Source of the DNA: Globodera rostochiensis
Lineage: Eukaryota; Nematoda; Chromadorea; Rhabditida; Heteroderidae
DNA length: 64,000 nt
Direction: 5' to 3'
Assembly (NCBI GenBank): GCA_018350325.1
Contig: JAEVLN010000015.1
Location: 826,008-890,007 of the forward strand
Position numbers and translations under genes: made by a program. Shown one piece after another: positions 12,001-23,107 of the stretch (position 1 is its first letter; the number at the start of each line of letters is the position of its first letter). The notes beneath the pieces are model-generated. The model ran no database searches and was not told the DNA's origin. It saw only the letters and a list, made by a program, of their open reading frames with translations.

Positions 12001-15000
12001 ATACGGTACAATTTGACTGCAGAAGGCGAAATTTTGTTGATTATTAAGTACTGTACATTGTTCTTCCCCTAGGGGGACGCCAAAACAAACGCACCCGAAA
12101 GGGTTCCATCCTGCGCCCGGTGCGCGGTACAACAAACGGTAACCGAACACGCCACGTCCGCTGCCTTCGGAGCGCCATTTGACCTGCAGAGAGCCGTCAG
12201 TGCTCTGCGAGAAGTTCGGCGTGGACACGAGGGCTGCAAGCGGAAGAGTTGGGAAGAATGAGGCGGCACGGAAGCGTGAGGGAGGAGAGGGAAAGGAAAA
12301 GCGAAAAAGGGAAGGAAAGCAAGCAGATGAAGGTGGTCAGATTGTGAGAATGGGACGACGGGGAAACGGAAGGGGCAAGTTTATTCTGATTGAGTGATCA
12401 GAAGGGGACAAAAGGGGGTGATTTAAGGGGGTTGGTTGAGTGAGTGATCAGAAAGAGGACGGTTTAATGGGGGATGATTGTGATCGGGGGACAGGACAGC
12501 ACGGCACGCCAACACACACACACGCACACAGTGTTTACCTCGACCATCTTGTTCAGATTTGTTGGTGCTGAAGGTGTCCGGACGGCACCAGAAGTCTGTG
12601 CGCGGGTCACAGATGATGGAGCGACGAAAACGGTCGGCAGCTGGAAGGGATTTGGAGGTGGGGGGAGGAAACCAGAAACTGCGGAGGGAGACAGACAGAC
12701 AGAGCGGGACGAGAGAGTGCTTTCAGACCGGAGAGTGGGGAGGGGGAGTAGTGGAAATTGACGATAAAAATGAATGGAAATGATCAAATTATGCTGATCA
12801 TGGGGCGGGCATATATGGTGGGGGCAAAAGAGTGATTGATCAGTCAGTGATCAGAGGGAGAGAGGGAGCAGTACAATGGAAGATGAGGGGGGGGGGCATT
12901 GGACGGCCGGACGTTGTCTGGGGAGGAGGGCAAAAAAACGGAAGATGGACGAGGACGAGCCGAGCCATCGGCAAGAAGCCGTTGGAGTCGGGGGGGGGGG
13001 GGGAGGGGGGGGGGGGCGCTCACTCTTCGCTTTTGCCAACGCGGTTGCTTCACGCCCGTGCCCTCCTTCGTCGACGGACACCGGCACGGAGGCTGGCCCA
13101 GCCCCGAGGCGATTAATCGCGTGAACACTGAACGCCGCGGCACGCCCGCCGGCAGTCTCCAGCCGAAGTTCGCGCGCTCGTCCGTCCACCGTCCGTTGAA
13201 AAGTGGAGCCGTCCAGAATGCCGCCAACAAGAAAATGCAGCTGGCATTGGTCAACAACGCCGGAGGCGTCGGCGGGGAAGTGCCAACGCAGCGCCAGCGT
13301 GGAGACGCCATGTCGAACCAGGGACACTTCGGTCGGCGCACGGGACAACACTAAACGAATGATGATTGATTGATTAGTGGCATCGAATTAGTCAATAATA
13401 ATGAGCGGAGGAGGGCAAACAAACCCCTGCAGGGACTGCCGGCTTGGATCCGCTCGCTGACCCCGATGGACTTCCCGTCCGCTCCAACCGCCCGCACGCG
13501 CAAGTCCACGTCTCCGGCCAGCAGGGCAGCGTCCACTTCCGTTCGGAACTCCTTCTTGACCGGGTCACCTCCCGGGATGTATCCGCTTGCCGGTCTCCAC
13601 GCCTGTTCTGGACCGCCTCGGACTTCGACCTGTTTGAGAACGGATGAACATGGCGTGAACCCCGTTGGTCTACCGGACCTGATATGCTCGGACGTCTCCC
13701 AACGATTGGCCAATCGCTTTCCATCTGACAACAGATTTTGGCCCATCCATCGGTTCAACACGCAGTTGGCTCAACAAAATGCCCGCTGCTTCATCGACCG
13801 GCGCCGGAGGGGCCGTGCCAATGCCCGCGGGCTCCTCCTCCTCTTCCGAAGACGACTCAACCAAAATGAAGAACAGCGGACTGCCACGCCGACTCCAACG
13901 GTTGCCCTTCGGCTCGTTCAGCTCGTACACAACTTCGGCCTCGTACTGACGGCCAAAGTCCAAGCCGTTCAAATTCATGCAAAAGTCGGCGGCTGCTGCT
14001 GCTTCCGCGGTGTTGCTGCTGCTCAACCCGGGCGGACATTTCAGCTCGGCCGGTGACCGAATCAGCGCGGTCCATTGGGCGGACGAGGAGGCGGTTGGCT
14101 TATAGGACACTCTTTGGGGGGGGGGGAGAGTTGGCAATTTTAAACGATCGAAAAAAATGTCAAAAGCATTTTTTGAGTTCTGCTCACTTAAAGCGCGCAA
14201 TGTTTGCGCGGTGTTCAGGGAGCGGAGTCCACACCAAAAAGGACTGAGGCGGTGCCAGCACAATTCGAAGGCGATACAAATTTTCGGCGGATGCATTTTG
14301 TTCCGTGTCCGTGTCCTCCTCCAACTTCTGTTCGGCAGTGTTCACGTCAATCGGCACACTCCACTGACTGTGTCCGTGCAGGAGGCGGGAACGCACGCGG
14401 AAGGTGTACGCGCTGGCCGGCTCGAGCTCATCAACGGAGGCGGAAGGCTGCACGGTGAAGGAGGTCGTCTCGGGCGGAGACTGATCAGTGGGCCAAATCT
14501 GATGAGGAGGAGTTCAAGCAGTACTTGCTTGACATGCATTGTTTGGCCAGCCAGCAAAGCACTGACCGCGTACTCGTATCCCTGGATGTCACCCTCGCAG
14601 TCTGGCCGTTGCCAGCTGAACTGGACGCTGTGCGCGTCCACCTCGCCAACTGTTGGCTCAACCGGTGCCATTCGCTCGCATGACTTGGCGCCGGCACTAT
14701 GCGCGATCAACTGTTCCCCAGTGACTGCAACCGCTCGCTTCTGCTCGTCGACGAACACCACGCGGACGGAGAACGCGTTGTCGCCCAACTCGCGGACGCG
14801 CAACGACAAACTTTCCGGCCCATTTGCTGCCTTGGACGGCTCGGCTTCCGCATTGGCACGTCGCCATTTGGACTCATTGCCGGGCCGAAACTCGACAACA
14901 AAATGACTGACGGGGATGGACGGCTCCGACTTCCAGTGCACCTGGGGGGAGGGGGGGACAATTTGAACCATAAACAGTTTGGGGGGTTTACAGTTTGGGG

Positions 15001-17111
15001 GGTCTACAGTTTGGGGGGTCTACAGTTTGGGGGGTCTACAGTTTGGGGGGTCTACAGTTTGGGGGATCTCTCGCCCGCTTTAACACTCTGTGTCCAAAAA
15101 AAGGGGGTTCATCACCACCTCGTGCTGTCCGTTGTCGCCCATCTCGACAACCACCGGCTTTTGTGACAGTTCTTGCATTGGCGCGGTGTTCGTCCGAATG
15201 GTCACATGGTAAATGCGTTTTGGCTCGTGATCTCTGCAATTTCAATGAAAGATGAAATTGTGGCGTCCATTTAGTGAACGCAACGCACACGTAGGCCACC
15301 ACGCCGACCCGGTATTGGCGGTCCGGACGGAGTTCGGCAAAAAATGCGCTGTCCTGGGACGGGCCGAGTCGGCTGCGCTCCATTCTTTCCCCAACTTCGG
15401 CCACATTCCCTTCCGGCGACGACGACTGTTTTTGCCCCTCAGGCGTTGTTACCATTTCGGATAAAACCACCTGTGAACGGGAACATGTGCCATCAGTATG
15501 AAATGGCCCCTCATCGTCCTTTCTCAAGACTTCCCAAACCGCCCCCCCCCCTGGAGACTTATCGGGATCCCAGAAATCCCGTATTCTCAATCCCGAACAT
15601 CCCCCCAAAAGTTTTCGGGCTGGTCATCTCCGTCACCCCGTCATCCTCCTCCAGCACAACTCCCACCTCGTAATGTTGAAGGCGAGCATCGTCCAAATGC
15701 TTCCAGCGAATGCGAGCCTCCGTGCTTCCCGCATAGTCCAGATGCACTTCATTGGACTGTTCCGGCACTTCAATAACACAAAATATTCAAATTTTTATAT
15801 ATGCCGTCGAATTCCCTGACGGCACCTTCGCCCTTCGTCGACACGGTGAACAGCTCGTCATTCCATGGGCCAACAATGTGTGCCCGGTCAACCGCCCGGA
15901 TCTTCACGGCATATTCACTCCCGGACAAAAGTCCGGTGATGCTGGCGGACGGTTGCGCAACGGTCTGACGATGCACATCGAACTGTTGACTGTCCAAGCC
16001 ATGCAGTTCAATTTGGTACTGGCCGATGGAGCCACATTCGGGCGCTTGCCAAGCCTACACGGAAAGACAAGAAAGAGTCAATCAGTGAATTAAGATGGTA
16101 ACATTGGGACAGAAAAGGGATTTGATCGGACAACGACAAATCACAGTTTGCCACAACCCCCGGGGGTCAAAGTTTTGGTCTCCCCCAATTCGGGGGGCAT
16201 AAGGAACGACGGGAGCTGTGCATGTCGAGGATTTGGGGGCGGGGAAGCCAAACAAAGATTCAAGCATTTGGACACAAAAGCATTGGCCAAGTTGCTAAAG
16301 AATGGGTGAGTGAATGTACCGCACCAGTGCAACGCTGAACTGGGCCCGCTCCTTGACGTCGACGTCGCCCGGGGCGGAAATTTCGTCCGGCTCACATTTT
16401 ATGCTGACAATTTCGTTGCGGGCGCGAATTTCCGGCGTCTCCACCAGCACTTCGCCCTTTTCGCCAAGGACTTTGATGCGCACAAAATATGAAATGCCGG
16501 TGGGTAACTTTGGGATCTAAACGGCGGGGAGTTTAAATGTTTTTAAATTCGCCAAAAACACTCAAAATTTTCAAAAAAAAAATGGTGGCAACCACTTTTC
16601 GGGGGTCTCCTAATTACATATATAATAAATATTCTGCCATTTTTGGTGTAAAGAACACAAAGAAAATTTGCCGATTAGATAAATTAAAATCGCAATTTTT
16701 TTCTTTTTTAAACTTTGTCCCCCGTCAATCGCTCCCCCCCCCCCCTCCCCCGTCCGTCCAACCTTGCGGTTTGTTTGTTCAGCGACTGACTGTCATGTGA
16801 TATGTGTACATCTTCCCACCCCCTGCCCCCATTATTCTCAACCTTTTGCTGAGTGACCAACTCCCCCCCCCCCGGCAACTCCCTCCCCCCACCCCCCGCG
16901 GCGTCGCTTACCTGGACTCTGTACTGGTGGTTTGGTCCTTTGTACGGGATCATTCCGGAGTGCACATTCCATTGGTGCTCCTTCTCGGCCCGATATTCGA
17001 CGATGAAGCCGCGAATGGACGAGTCCGGATGGTCGCCGCTTTGGATGCCTTCCCATTCGACGGTCAGCAGAGATTCGGTGGTGGCACGCCGATGTCGACG
17101 TGAAAGTGACT
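1..17111 (-). CDS. let-805: Giant FN3-repeat adhesion protein, probable myotactin (LET-805); partial, 3' end off window
   Basis: Fifty exons join in one open phase, about 10.3 kb coding (3,430 residues). Exons in transcript order: 17111-16912, 16516-16325, 16054-15826, 15767-15637, 15470-15289, 15233-15119, 14941-14525, 14480-14188, 14111-13679, 13629-13425, 13350-13024, 12640-12539, 12233-12095, 12016-11884, 11721-11575, 11522-11190, 11104-10979, 10922-10821, 10684-10613, 10552-10301, 9864-9682, 9579-9495, 9418-9384, 9316-8978, 8918-8775, 8716-8324, 8234-8007, 7936-7766, 7620-7501, 7333-7219, 7150-6903, 6729-6585, 6501-6225, 6057-5922, 5861-5747, 5627-5599, 5539-5466, 5285-5066, 5000-4869, 4721-4402, 4177-3759, 3644-3466, 3396-3282, 3231-2908, 2859-2612, 2428-2249, 2131-1808, 1710-1357, 782-719, 448-1. 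Nearly all of it is FN3 domains of about 100 residues, with SWxPP in strand B and LxPxTxYxxRVRA before strand F; a Pro-rich linker opens exon 8716-8324. C. elegans myotactin has a similar size and about 32 FN3 repeats and joins hypodermis to muscle attachments. That identity is inferred from architecture; another giant FN3 protein is possible. The first exon and signal peptide are not firmly located, and the membrane segment is outside the window. Confidence 0.72.
474..670. mobile_element. MITE-like fold-back element, TCTCG-rich, in an intron of the FN3 gene
   Basis: The 18 bases at 474-491 (GTAATTACTAGAGCCCGG) are the perfect reverse complement of 653-670. The 160 bases between are built from repeats of TCTCG and its complement, so the whole element can fold into a long hairpin. 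It sits inside the intron 449-718. No coding sequence is visible, as expected for a non-autonomous DNA element. Confidence 0.75.
4215..4365. mobile_element. Second TCTCG-rich fold-back element, in an intron of the FN3 gene
   Basis: This intron segment (within 4178-4401) begins near AGGATTGTTCGAGAGTCTCGG and ends near AGTCTCGAACAGCCCT. The ends are imperfect inverted repeats, and the interior is again dominated by TCTCG motifs. It looks like a diverged relative of the element at 474-670. Boundaries are approximate. Confidence 0.5.
4745..4850. repeat. Dispersed repeat with TTTTGTCC / CGGCC motifs
   Basis: The intron between exons 5000-4869 and 4721-4402 holds four spaced cop­ies of TTTTGTC(C) alternating with CGGC(C) (for example CGGCGTTTTGTCCATTCGGC at 4808-4827). 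On the minus strand it reads as repeats of GGACAAAACGCCG. It is non-coding and looks like a degenerate simple or transposon-derived repeat. Confidence 0.4.
7706..7779. repeat. Tandem duplication of about 37 bp spanning a 5' splice site
   Basis: The block GTTTATGGAGACTGAACGCC plus the next 17 bases occurs twice in a row (from about 7705 and from 7741). Each copy carries a donor-like site on the minus strand: the one at 7766/7765 (GAG|GTGAGG) is used by the FN3 gene model, and the second (GCG|GTAAGG) lies 37 bp further into the intron. The copies differ at a few positions. Confidence 0.65.
9898..10213. repeat. Minisatellite of about 32 bp built on CTGATCAG palindromes
   Basis: About eight to ten imperfect units of the form CTGATCAGTCCCT followed by TCCTACCCGATCAGACAAA fill most of the intron 9865-10300 of the FN3 gene. 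Units between 10011 and 10104 are nearly identical. Others are shortened or rearranged. No gene is present. Confidence 0.8.
14973..15067. repeat. Six-copy 16-bp tandem repeat (ACAGTTTGGGGGGTCT)
   Basis: Six near-perfect copies of a 16-base unit stand head to tail in the FN3-gene intron 14942-15118. The first copy ends in TTT instead of TCT, and the last has lost one G. Each unit holds a run of five or six G. Confidence 0.85.
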
Positions 17112-20100
17112 CTGATCGATGGGAAAGGGGACGTTGGAAGGGTCTGATCAGCGATTTTTAAGCCGCCCCATTGATTGTTAAAATACACCGATCACTTTGG
17201 CTTTTAAAGATCGATCGGAATCCGTTTTAATGCTTTTCGTTTAATCTTAATCAATTCCTCCTCCAAACAACAAACACACCGGTGGGAGGTGGTAAAACGT
17301 TGAATGTTTGTTGAGCTCGAATTTGAATGGCACTGTTGGGGATGTTCAGGGACGGGCAAATGAAATGGGCAAGGAAAAGGAGAAGGAAAAGCCGAAGCAT
17401 TAGCATCAGCAACAAGTTGGGCCTGAATCGAAGACGGCTCTGCTGCTGATGACCGGCCGATGATGGACTCATTCGGCAGCGCGTAGAGAGGGGGCTGCAA
17501 GAATTTGGCGGCACTTTCTGTTTGTTGTTGTTTTTGTGATGGATTTGGGTGGACACGCGCCGCGCAAAACACACACACAAAAATCAAATGGAAAATGGAA
17601 TTGAATTGGATGATGACGAAGATGGAGGAGGAGGAGGAGGGGAAGAGAGGAATTTGGAAGAATGGGGCAAAACCTCAGCGGGGAGGAGGGCAAAGGCAAA
17701 GGGGGGAATGTGTGGGGGGTGGGGGGGGGGGGGGACTGACTGTTTGTGGTGGCGGGGACGACGATGAGAAAGTCGAGTTTGCGGGGTTTGGGGGCTGAGT
17801 AAAACTACTACCAACCAACTGGTTCCCCCCCCCCCCATGCTGAAGGTTCCCTGAACGGGGGGGGGGGGAAGGTGTGGGGTATAAGACGGGGGGGGGGGGG
17901 AGGACTCCTAATGGACATAGGGAAAGTATTGGGATGGAGTCGGCGGCGGCAAGGCCCCGAGGCATTCGCCGACCACGTCAATTTGGGTTGAAGGCACCAG
18001 CAGAGCAGCAGCGCCAGGAGGGAAAGCCCCCCAAATGGAGGAGGGAGGAGGGGACGGGGACGAGAAGATTGGGGGGACAAAGCGATTGGGGGAATTGGGG
18101 GGGGGGGAAGAAATGCTTTGGGAAAGAAAGGGTTGGTGGGATGGGAAATTAGGGAATTGTGTGAAGAGGGGGAAAAGTTTTGTGGAAAGCAGTTCAGTGG
18201 ACTGGATGGAAGGGGAGGGGGATGGGGCCGAACGAACCGAACAAACCGGATGAGAGCAGCAAGAAAATGGATTCGGAAGGGCATCAAACGAAGGGGGGAG
18301 AGGGGAGGCCTTTTGGCTAACGCCGGGGGGGCCAATGGAGGGAGGGGGGGGGGGGGGGGGGAATGGACGCATTTGTAATGGTGGGGAAGATGAGGTGAGC
18401 AAATTGAGGGGCTTAAACGCCTCCAAAAAGAAACAATTCCAGCCCAAAAGTAAAGTGAACGGAAGGGGCGGGGGGGGGGGGGGGGGGGACGGGGGCGGGG
18501 GGCTTCTTCCAATCTCTGAGATTGGATGGGGTTTCGGTCCCTCCCCCCCCCCATTCATCCAAATGTGTCACCTCCCCCCCCCCGCACGATTCCCAACGTG
18601 TTGCCTTTTCCTTCCGTCCCGTCCGTCCCCATTCCTTCCGTGTTGGTTGAAGTGCACTTGGATGCTGTCCTTCTTCCCCTTCCCCCCCCCCTCCGCCTTC
18701 TTCCGTTTTGTGCGTGCAAAATAAATACATGCACAAAACCCCCCCGGCAACAAAAAAAGTGACCGGAGGTGCAAATGAAAAATTGCGCCATCGACGGGAC
18801 GAAGGCGACGGGGGGAAAGGAAAGGCGGCGACAGTCAGTCAGTCTCTCACCCGCCGGCCGCCCTTTGATAAAAACAAATATATAAAAGGGGGGGGGGGAA
18901 ATGGGGGGGGGGGGAAGTGTTGTGTCCCCCCCCCCTCAGCCGGAAGAGACGATTGGAGGAAGAGAAAGTGTTTGTGGATGGAGCGGTGAGGGGAAGGGAC
19001 AGAGACTCCTTGGGACTGGAAGACCGGATGGGGGGGGGGTGACTTATCGAGAGTTAGAGACGCCGGGAGGGTGTCCCCCCCCCCGCAACATCCGCCCTCT
19101 CCCCCTCCCCCCTCCATTCCCGAGAAAGCGCGACGAGCAGCAGATCAGGCTGAAGTGCGGGTGGGGGGGGGGGGATGTGTTGGACATGGCGTAGAATGGA
19201 GGGGGGGGGGGAGGGAGTCAGTTTGTCCGGGATCTTCCCCCAACCCCCTGCTTGGCTCTCAAGTATCTTGCGCGACGAAGCCGAAGAAAGGAAGGAAGAC
19301 AATTAGCGGGCCATGGGGCGAGAGGGGGCGGGGGCGGTTGGCGGGGGAGGCGGGTGCGCATTATGGGGGGTGCGAACCGCGGGGACGCTGGGCGGGGGGG
19401 GGGGAGATGGAAGGCATTGATAAAGTGATGAGGATGGATGATGAAGAGGTGCGGGAAGGGATTGCGGCGCAAAGAAGGAAGGTCGGAATTAAGGTCATCG
19501 CCGGAGGGGGGGGATGGTCAAGACCCATCCGTCCGTCCATCTCGACGTGGGAAATCCACCCGCAATCAATCGATCGATTTTGATCAGTCAGCGCCCCCCC
19601 CCCACCCCCACCCATTCGTGCAGCAACCGCGCCACCCATAATCATCGGCGACCACGCATCATCACAACTTGCGCGATGGACACACACCAACAAAATAAGC
19701 GCGTATTTCCTTTCCCTTCCATGCGCGGAAGTGTCAGTCAGTCAATCGAGATGGACTGATTGGGGATGATGGAAAGCAGCGGGGAGAGGGGGACGGGGGG
19801 CGATCGAAGGGGGTAACGACGGGGCGGGGGCAGGTTCAAGCCGTCCCCACAATCATTCCATTTCCGATTGTTTAGCTCCATTTTGTCGCTGGCAAAGCAT
19901 AAAGCAGCAGAAGACGAAGAAAAACCCCCGGACACCAATTTGAACGCCTCGCCGATTGCGGCGACGTCGGCGGTGGTTGTTCTTCTGTTAAGTGAACGGA
20001 AGGCGGGCGGGCGGGGGAGGAAGCGCTGTCTGAAGGAATTGGGGGAGGGGGGCAAATTTGCGCGCATTGTAAAGTGATAGGAAAGTGTGCTATGTGCAAC

Positions 20101-21780
20101 AACGGGCCGACATTCCCCGACATTCCGTTCCCCCCCCGCCCCCCCCCCCCAAAACCATCTCCTTTTATTCCTCCGCTGTTGCCAATTAAATTGGGCCCCA
20201 TAGTCGGTTTGAGGGGGACGAGGAAGGGAATTTTGGGCGGGCAGACGACGACCGACGACGCCGAGATGTGTTTGGTTTTGTTTGTTTGTTTTTTAGGGTT
20301 GGCCGTTCTCCGAACCGATCCATCCGTCCGTCCGTCGTCCCCCCAAGCGATTGTCCTCGGTGAAAGTTTGGGGGGGGGCGGGCCATTCCAAACGAAAGTG
20401 TTGAGAAGAAAGTGGCAAACGTGTCCATATGTCCCCGTCCACTTATAATCATACAAAGGATCGGTGCGAACAAATTAATTTGTCAATCCATTCTTCCCCC
20501 TCTTTTCAAAGTCGGAGCGAAACAAACAAATGAACGAAGGAATTGAAATTGTTGATCAATCAGATCGGGCGGGGCGGGGGAGGGGGGGCTGGGTGAGTCA
20601 TAATTTTGTCAAAAAATGGGGGAAAGTTCGACCGACCGACTGCGGCTGAACCGCTCGAAACTGGCAATAAAATGACGTGATGTGCCAATTGCGTGTGGTT
20701 TCTGAATGTTTTCGTTTTTCTGAACGGAGGACGCATCGCAACTCAGCCGCCCCCCCCCCGGGGGGGACATTTCGTTGAGAAAATGCCATCGCTGTCAGCG
20801 GCGGGGCTGAACTCCGGCGGAATTGGACCCCCGCATAGAGTCGACCGCGCATTTGATGCTGCTGCTTTCGACTTAATTGGAATTGGATCGTCGAAGAAGG
20901 CAAATGGTCGAGGGAAGCGCCAAATCCCCCCCCCCGCCTCAAAGCTTTTCTCCCCCCCCCCTCCGCCATCCATCGCCCAAAACTGGAAATGAATCAATCG
21001 GAACGGTTTCCTTTGCCGCCCGCCACCAATTGCTGCCTTCGACAGGAAAAGCAAAGCGCGGCGTTTGAGAAGAAGCCGCGAGAGGGAAGGGAAAACACAC
21101 GACGGGACAAACGGCGGTCCGCGCGCAAAATTTGGGGGGGGGGGGGGGGCACTCCCAACAGTCGCCCCCTCCCCTCGGGGGGGGAGGCACTCCCAGCGGT
21201 CGCCCCCCCCCCCCAAACATTCCTCCGCCCCCCCCCATGAAACCGCCGCCGTCTTAGTCAATTAATCACTAATAAATATATTTGAGTGAGTGTTGCCTCC
21301 CCCCCCCCCTTTTCTCGCCACCATCAAACAATTCGTTCGTTCGCACCACACACACACATTTATTGTTATGTTATTGCCTAATTGCGCGGTGTAAACTTTA
21401 AACTTCTTTAAACCGTCCGTGCGAATTGTGTGGCCCCTCCCTCCCTTCCTCCCCCGAGGCGATGTGCTGAAGAAGTAAAACGTGCGCCTGTCGATGATCC
21501 GACAAATGCAATTCAAATGGAAAATTGGCTTCTCTCCAATTGATAAGGATGATTAAACTAATTAAAAAATGACTGACTACTTTTTTGCGCATTGAATAAA
21601 AATTTAAATGACAAATTCATTTATTTACATTGGTGCGTGCAACCGTCGCCAGCTTTACTATTTTTGTATTTGTCCCAAAACGGTGTTTTTTTGCCAACAA
21701 AAAGGGCACCTCATTAATGTTTTAATTTGGAAATTTTCATTGTTGGACCGTAAAAATTGGCCAACACCAAACGCTGCTGG
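17112..21780. other. Gene-poor spacer rich in G and C homopolymers
   Basis: No convincing exon was found apart from the possible signal-peptide segment near 18 kb. The stretch is dominated by G or C runs of 8 to 20 bases, Gly/Pro-rich spurious frames and short purine-rich simple sequence. It probably includes promoter, 5' UTR and first-intron sequence of the FN3 gene. Confidence 0.6.
17934..18045 (-). other. Possible signal-peptide exon upstream of the FN3 giant
   Basis: Read on the minus strand, one frame gives a very hydrophobic stretch (GGLSLLALLLCWCLQ) followed by small residues (TWSANASG), which looks like a secretory signal peptide with a cleavage site. It lies about 0.9 kb upstream of the first clear FN3 exon and on the same strand, so it could be the 5' coding exon of that gene. 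A donor at about 17906 (AGGA|GTCC) would give the phase that exon needs. No in-frame ATG lies close by and no good acceptor precedes it, so the start is unresolved and the match may be chance in low-complexity DNA. Confidence 0.22.
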
Positions 21781-21851
21781 CTACGGCGCTGAACATAATA
21801 TAAATGTGACGTGAAACAATGCCATTTTTGACGCTTCTTCGAAACCGGTGA

Positions 21852-22079
21852 TCAAAAGAATTCGACCGCCGCTGTGGTGACACATCCGCTGCACGCCAAA
21901 CAGTCGTCCAACGACAGCTTGACCCTTTTGCCCATGGCGGCCGAGGAGGCGGACTTTGCGTGGATGCCGACCAATCGCTTCCCCCCGCCGCCGCCGACCA
22001 CCGCTGCTCTTTGCTCGTCCCCGCCGTTTTGACGAAGCGGAAGAACGCACCTCTTAAGCAAAATCAGAATGACAGACAC
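21852..22079 (-). pseudogene. NARFL/IOP1-like iron-sulfur assembly protein, N-terminal fragment
   Basis: The minus-strand frame contains VKLSLDDCLACSGCVTTA. This closely matches the N-terminal [4Fe-4S] signature (SLNDCLACSGCVTSAE) of the NARFL/Nar1 family (oxy-4 in C. elegans), iron-only-hydrogenase-like proteins of cytosolic Fe-S assembly. Homology is lost a few codons later at a stop (about 21852), and the next conserved residues are only faintly suggested in another frame. I found no hydrogenase-like domain downstream. It is therefore best read as a truncated pseudogene or gene fragment; a genuine exon with the rest lost to misassembly is possible. Confidence 0.4.
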
Positions 22080-22783
22080 CGGGCGGGCGAGCAGTACTCA
22101 GTGCACACCCACTCATTCCAGGGGTTGGGGCGGTTATTCTGAATTTGGCCCTTCCCCCCACTTAGACCGATTTCGAAACCCGAAACGAACGGCCCAATTT
22201 TTTAAACTCCAGAAACAAAATTACTCAAACTGGCACAACAACAAAACAAAAAATTGGCAAAGCAAACCTGACTCGGCTCAATAAAATCGCTGACATTTTT
22301 GAGTCGCACAATTCTGCCAGGTTTGGACATTTTTATTGCTGAAACAAATTTAAAAATTACGTTTGTTTATTCGACATAATTTAAACAGTAATAATGAACA
22401 AAACATTTTTGCCAACATGCATTCCATTGGAACGAAAATTAAACAGAAATCAGTAAAAATAAATTCAATTCTGATATTAAATTTAAAAAATAATAATAAT
22501 CACAGACATTTCAATTCTGATAAGTCAAAAAGTTTTTGCAAATTTCTTACGCCCTTCAGATAAAAACATAATGCACCACAGGACTGACTATTTCATTAAT
22601 GTTTTCGGCTTCCTTTCCATCCTCAACGGCCCTGAACAAAGCTCGGCATATTTCAGTGTGTCAAAAAGATGCAAAAAGTTCTTTCACCACCGCATCAATT
22701 TTACTAAAAAAATAAATATATATAATTCATTCATGACAACGAAGTGCCGTATATTTTCAAAAATCTCAGCGATTTGTTTGAAA

Positions 22784-22919
22784 CCAGGGCCGTAGCCAGG
22801 GGGACCCCCCTCCCCCCCCCCGATATGTTTAATGACAAAAAAACACCATAGGCGGGTGGGGGGGGGGTCTTTTTCGTTTTACAAAATAGGAATCCAAAGT
22901 TAGTTAGATACGGCCCTGG
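22784..22919. mobile_element. Small fold-back element with CCAGGGCCGTA ends
   Basis: CCAGGGCCGTA at 22784-22794 is the exact reverse complement of 22909-22919. C and G runs lie inside. A third related end, CTGGCTACGGC, is at 23070-23080 and is the reverse complement of GCCGTAGCCAG at 22789-22799, so a longer composite element (to about 23085) is possible. The sequence is non-coding. Confidence 0.55.
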
Positions 22920-23107
22920 TCTTGGGTAAACATAAAAATTCGACCCCTAAGATTGAATTTAGGTAAAAATATTTCTTCTGGAAAAAATGTTAAAAAACAA
23001 AAACTACACCCCGAATGGGGAGGGGGGAAATTCTTTTAATTTTCTTCCCCCCCCCCAAAAAAGAATTTTCTGGCTACGGCGGGCCTGCTTAAAACCCAAG
23101 CTTAAAT

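Noticed and set aside
16320..16324. Donor at 16320/16319 (GCG|GTACAT) for FN3 exon 2
   Set aside because: It gives the wrong phase; CTG|GTGCGG at 16325 restores an FN3 strand-B motif (ALAWQAPE).
17584..18724. Long Pro- or Gly-rich open frames at 17.6-18.7 kb
   Set aside because: They follow C and G homopolymers, have no domain or splice support, and overlap each other on both strands.
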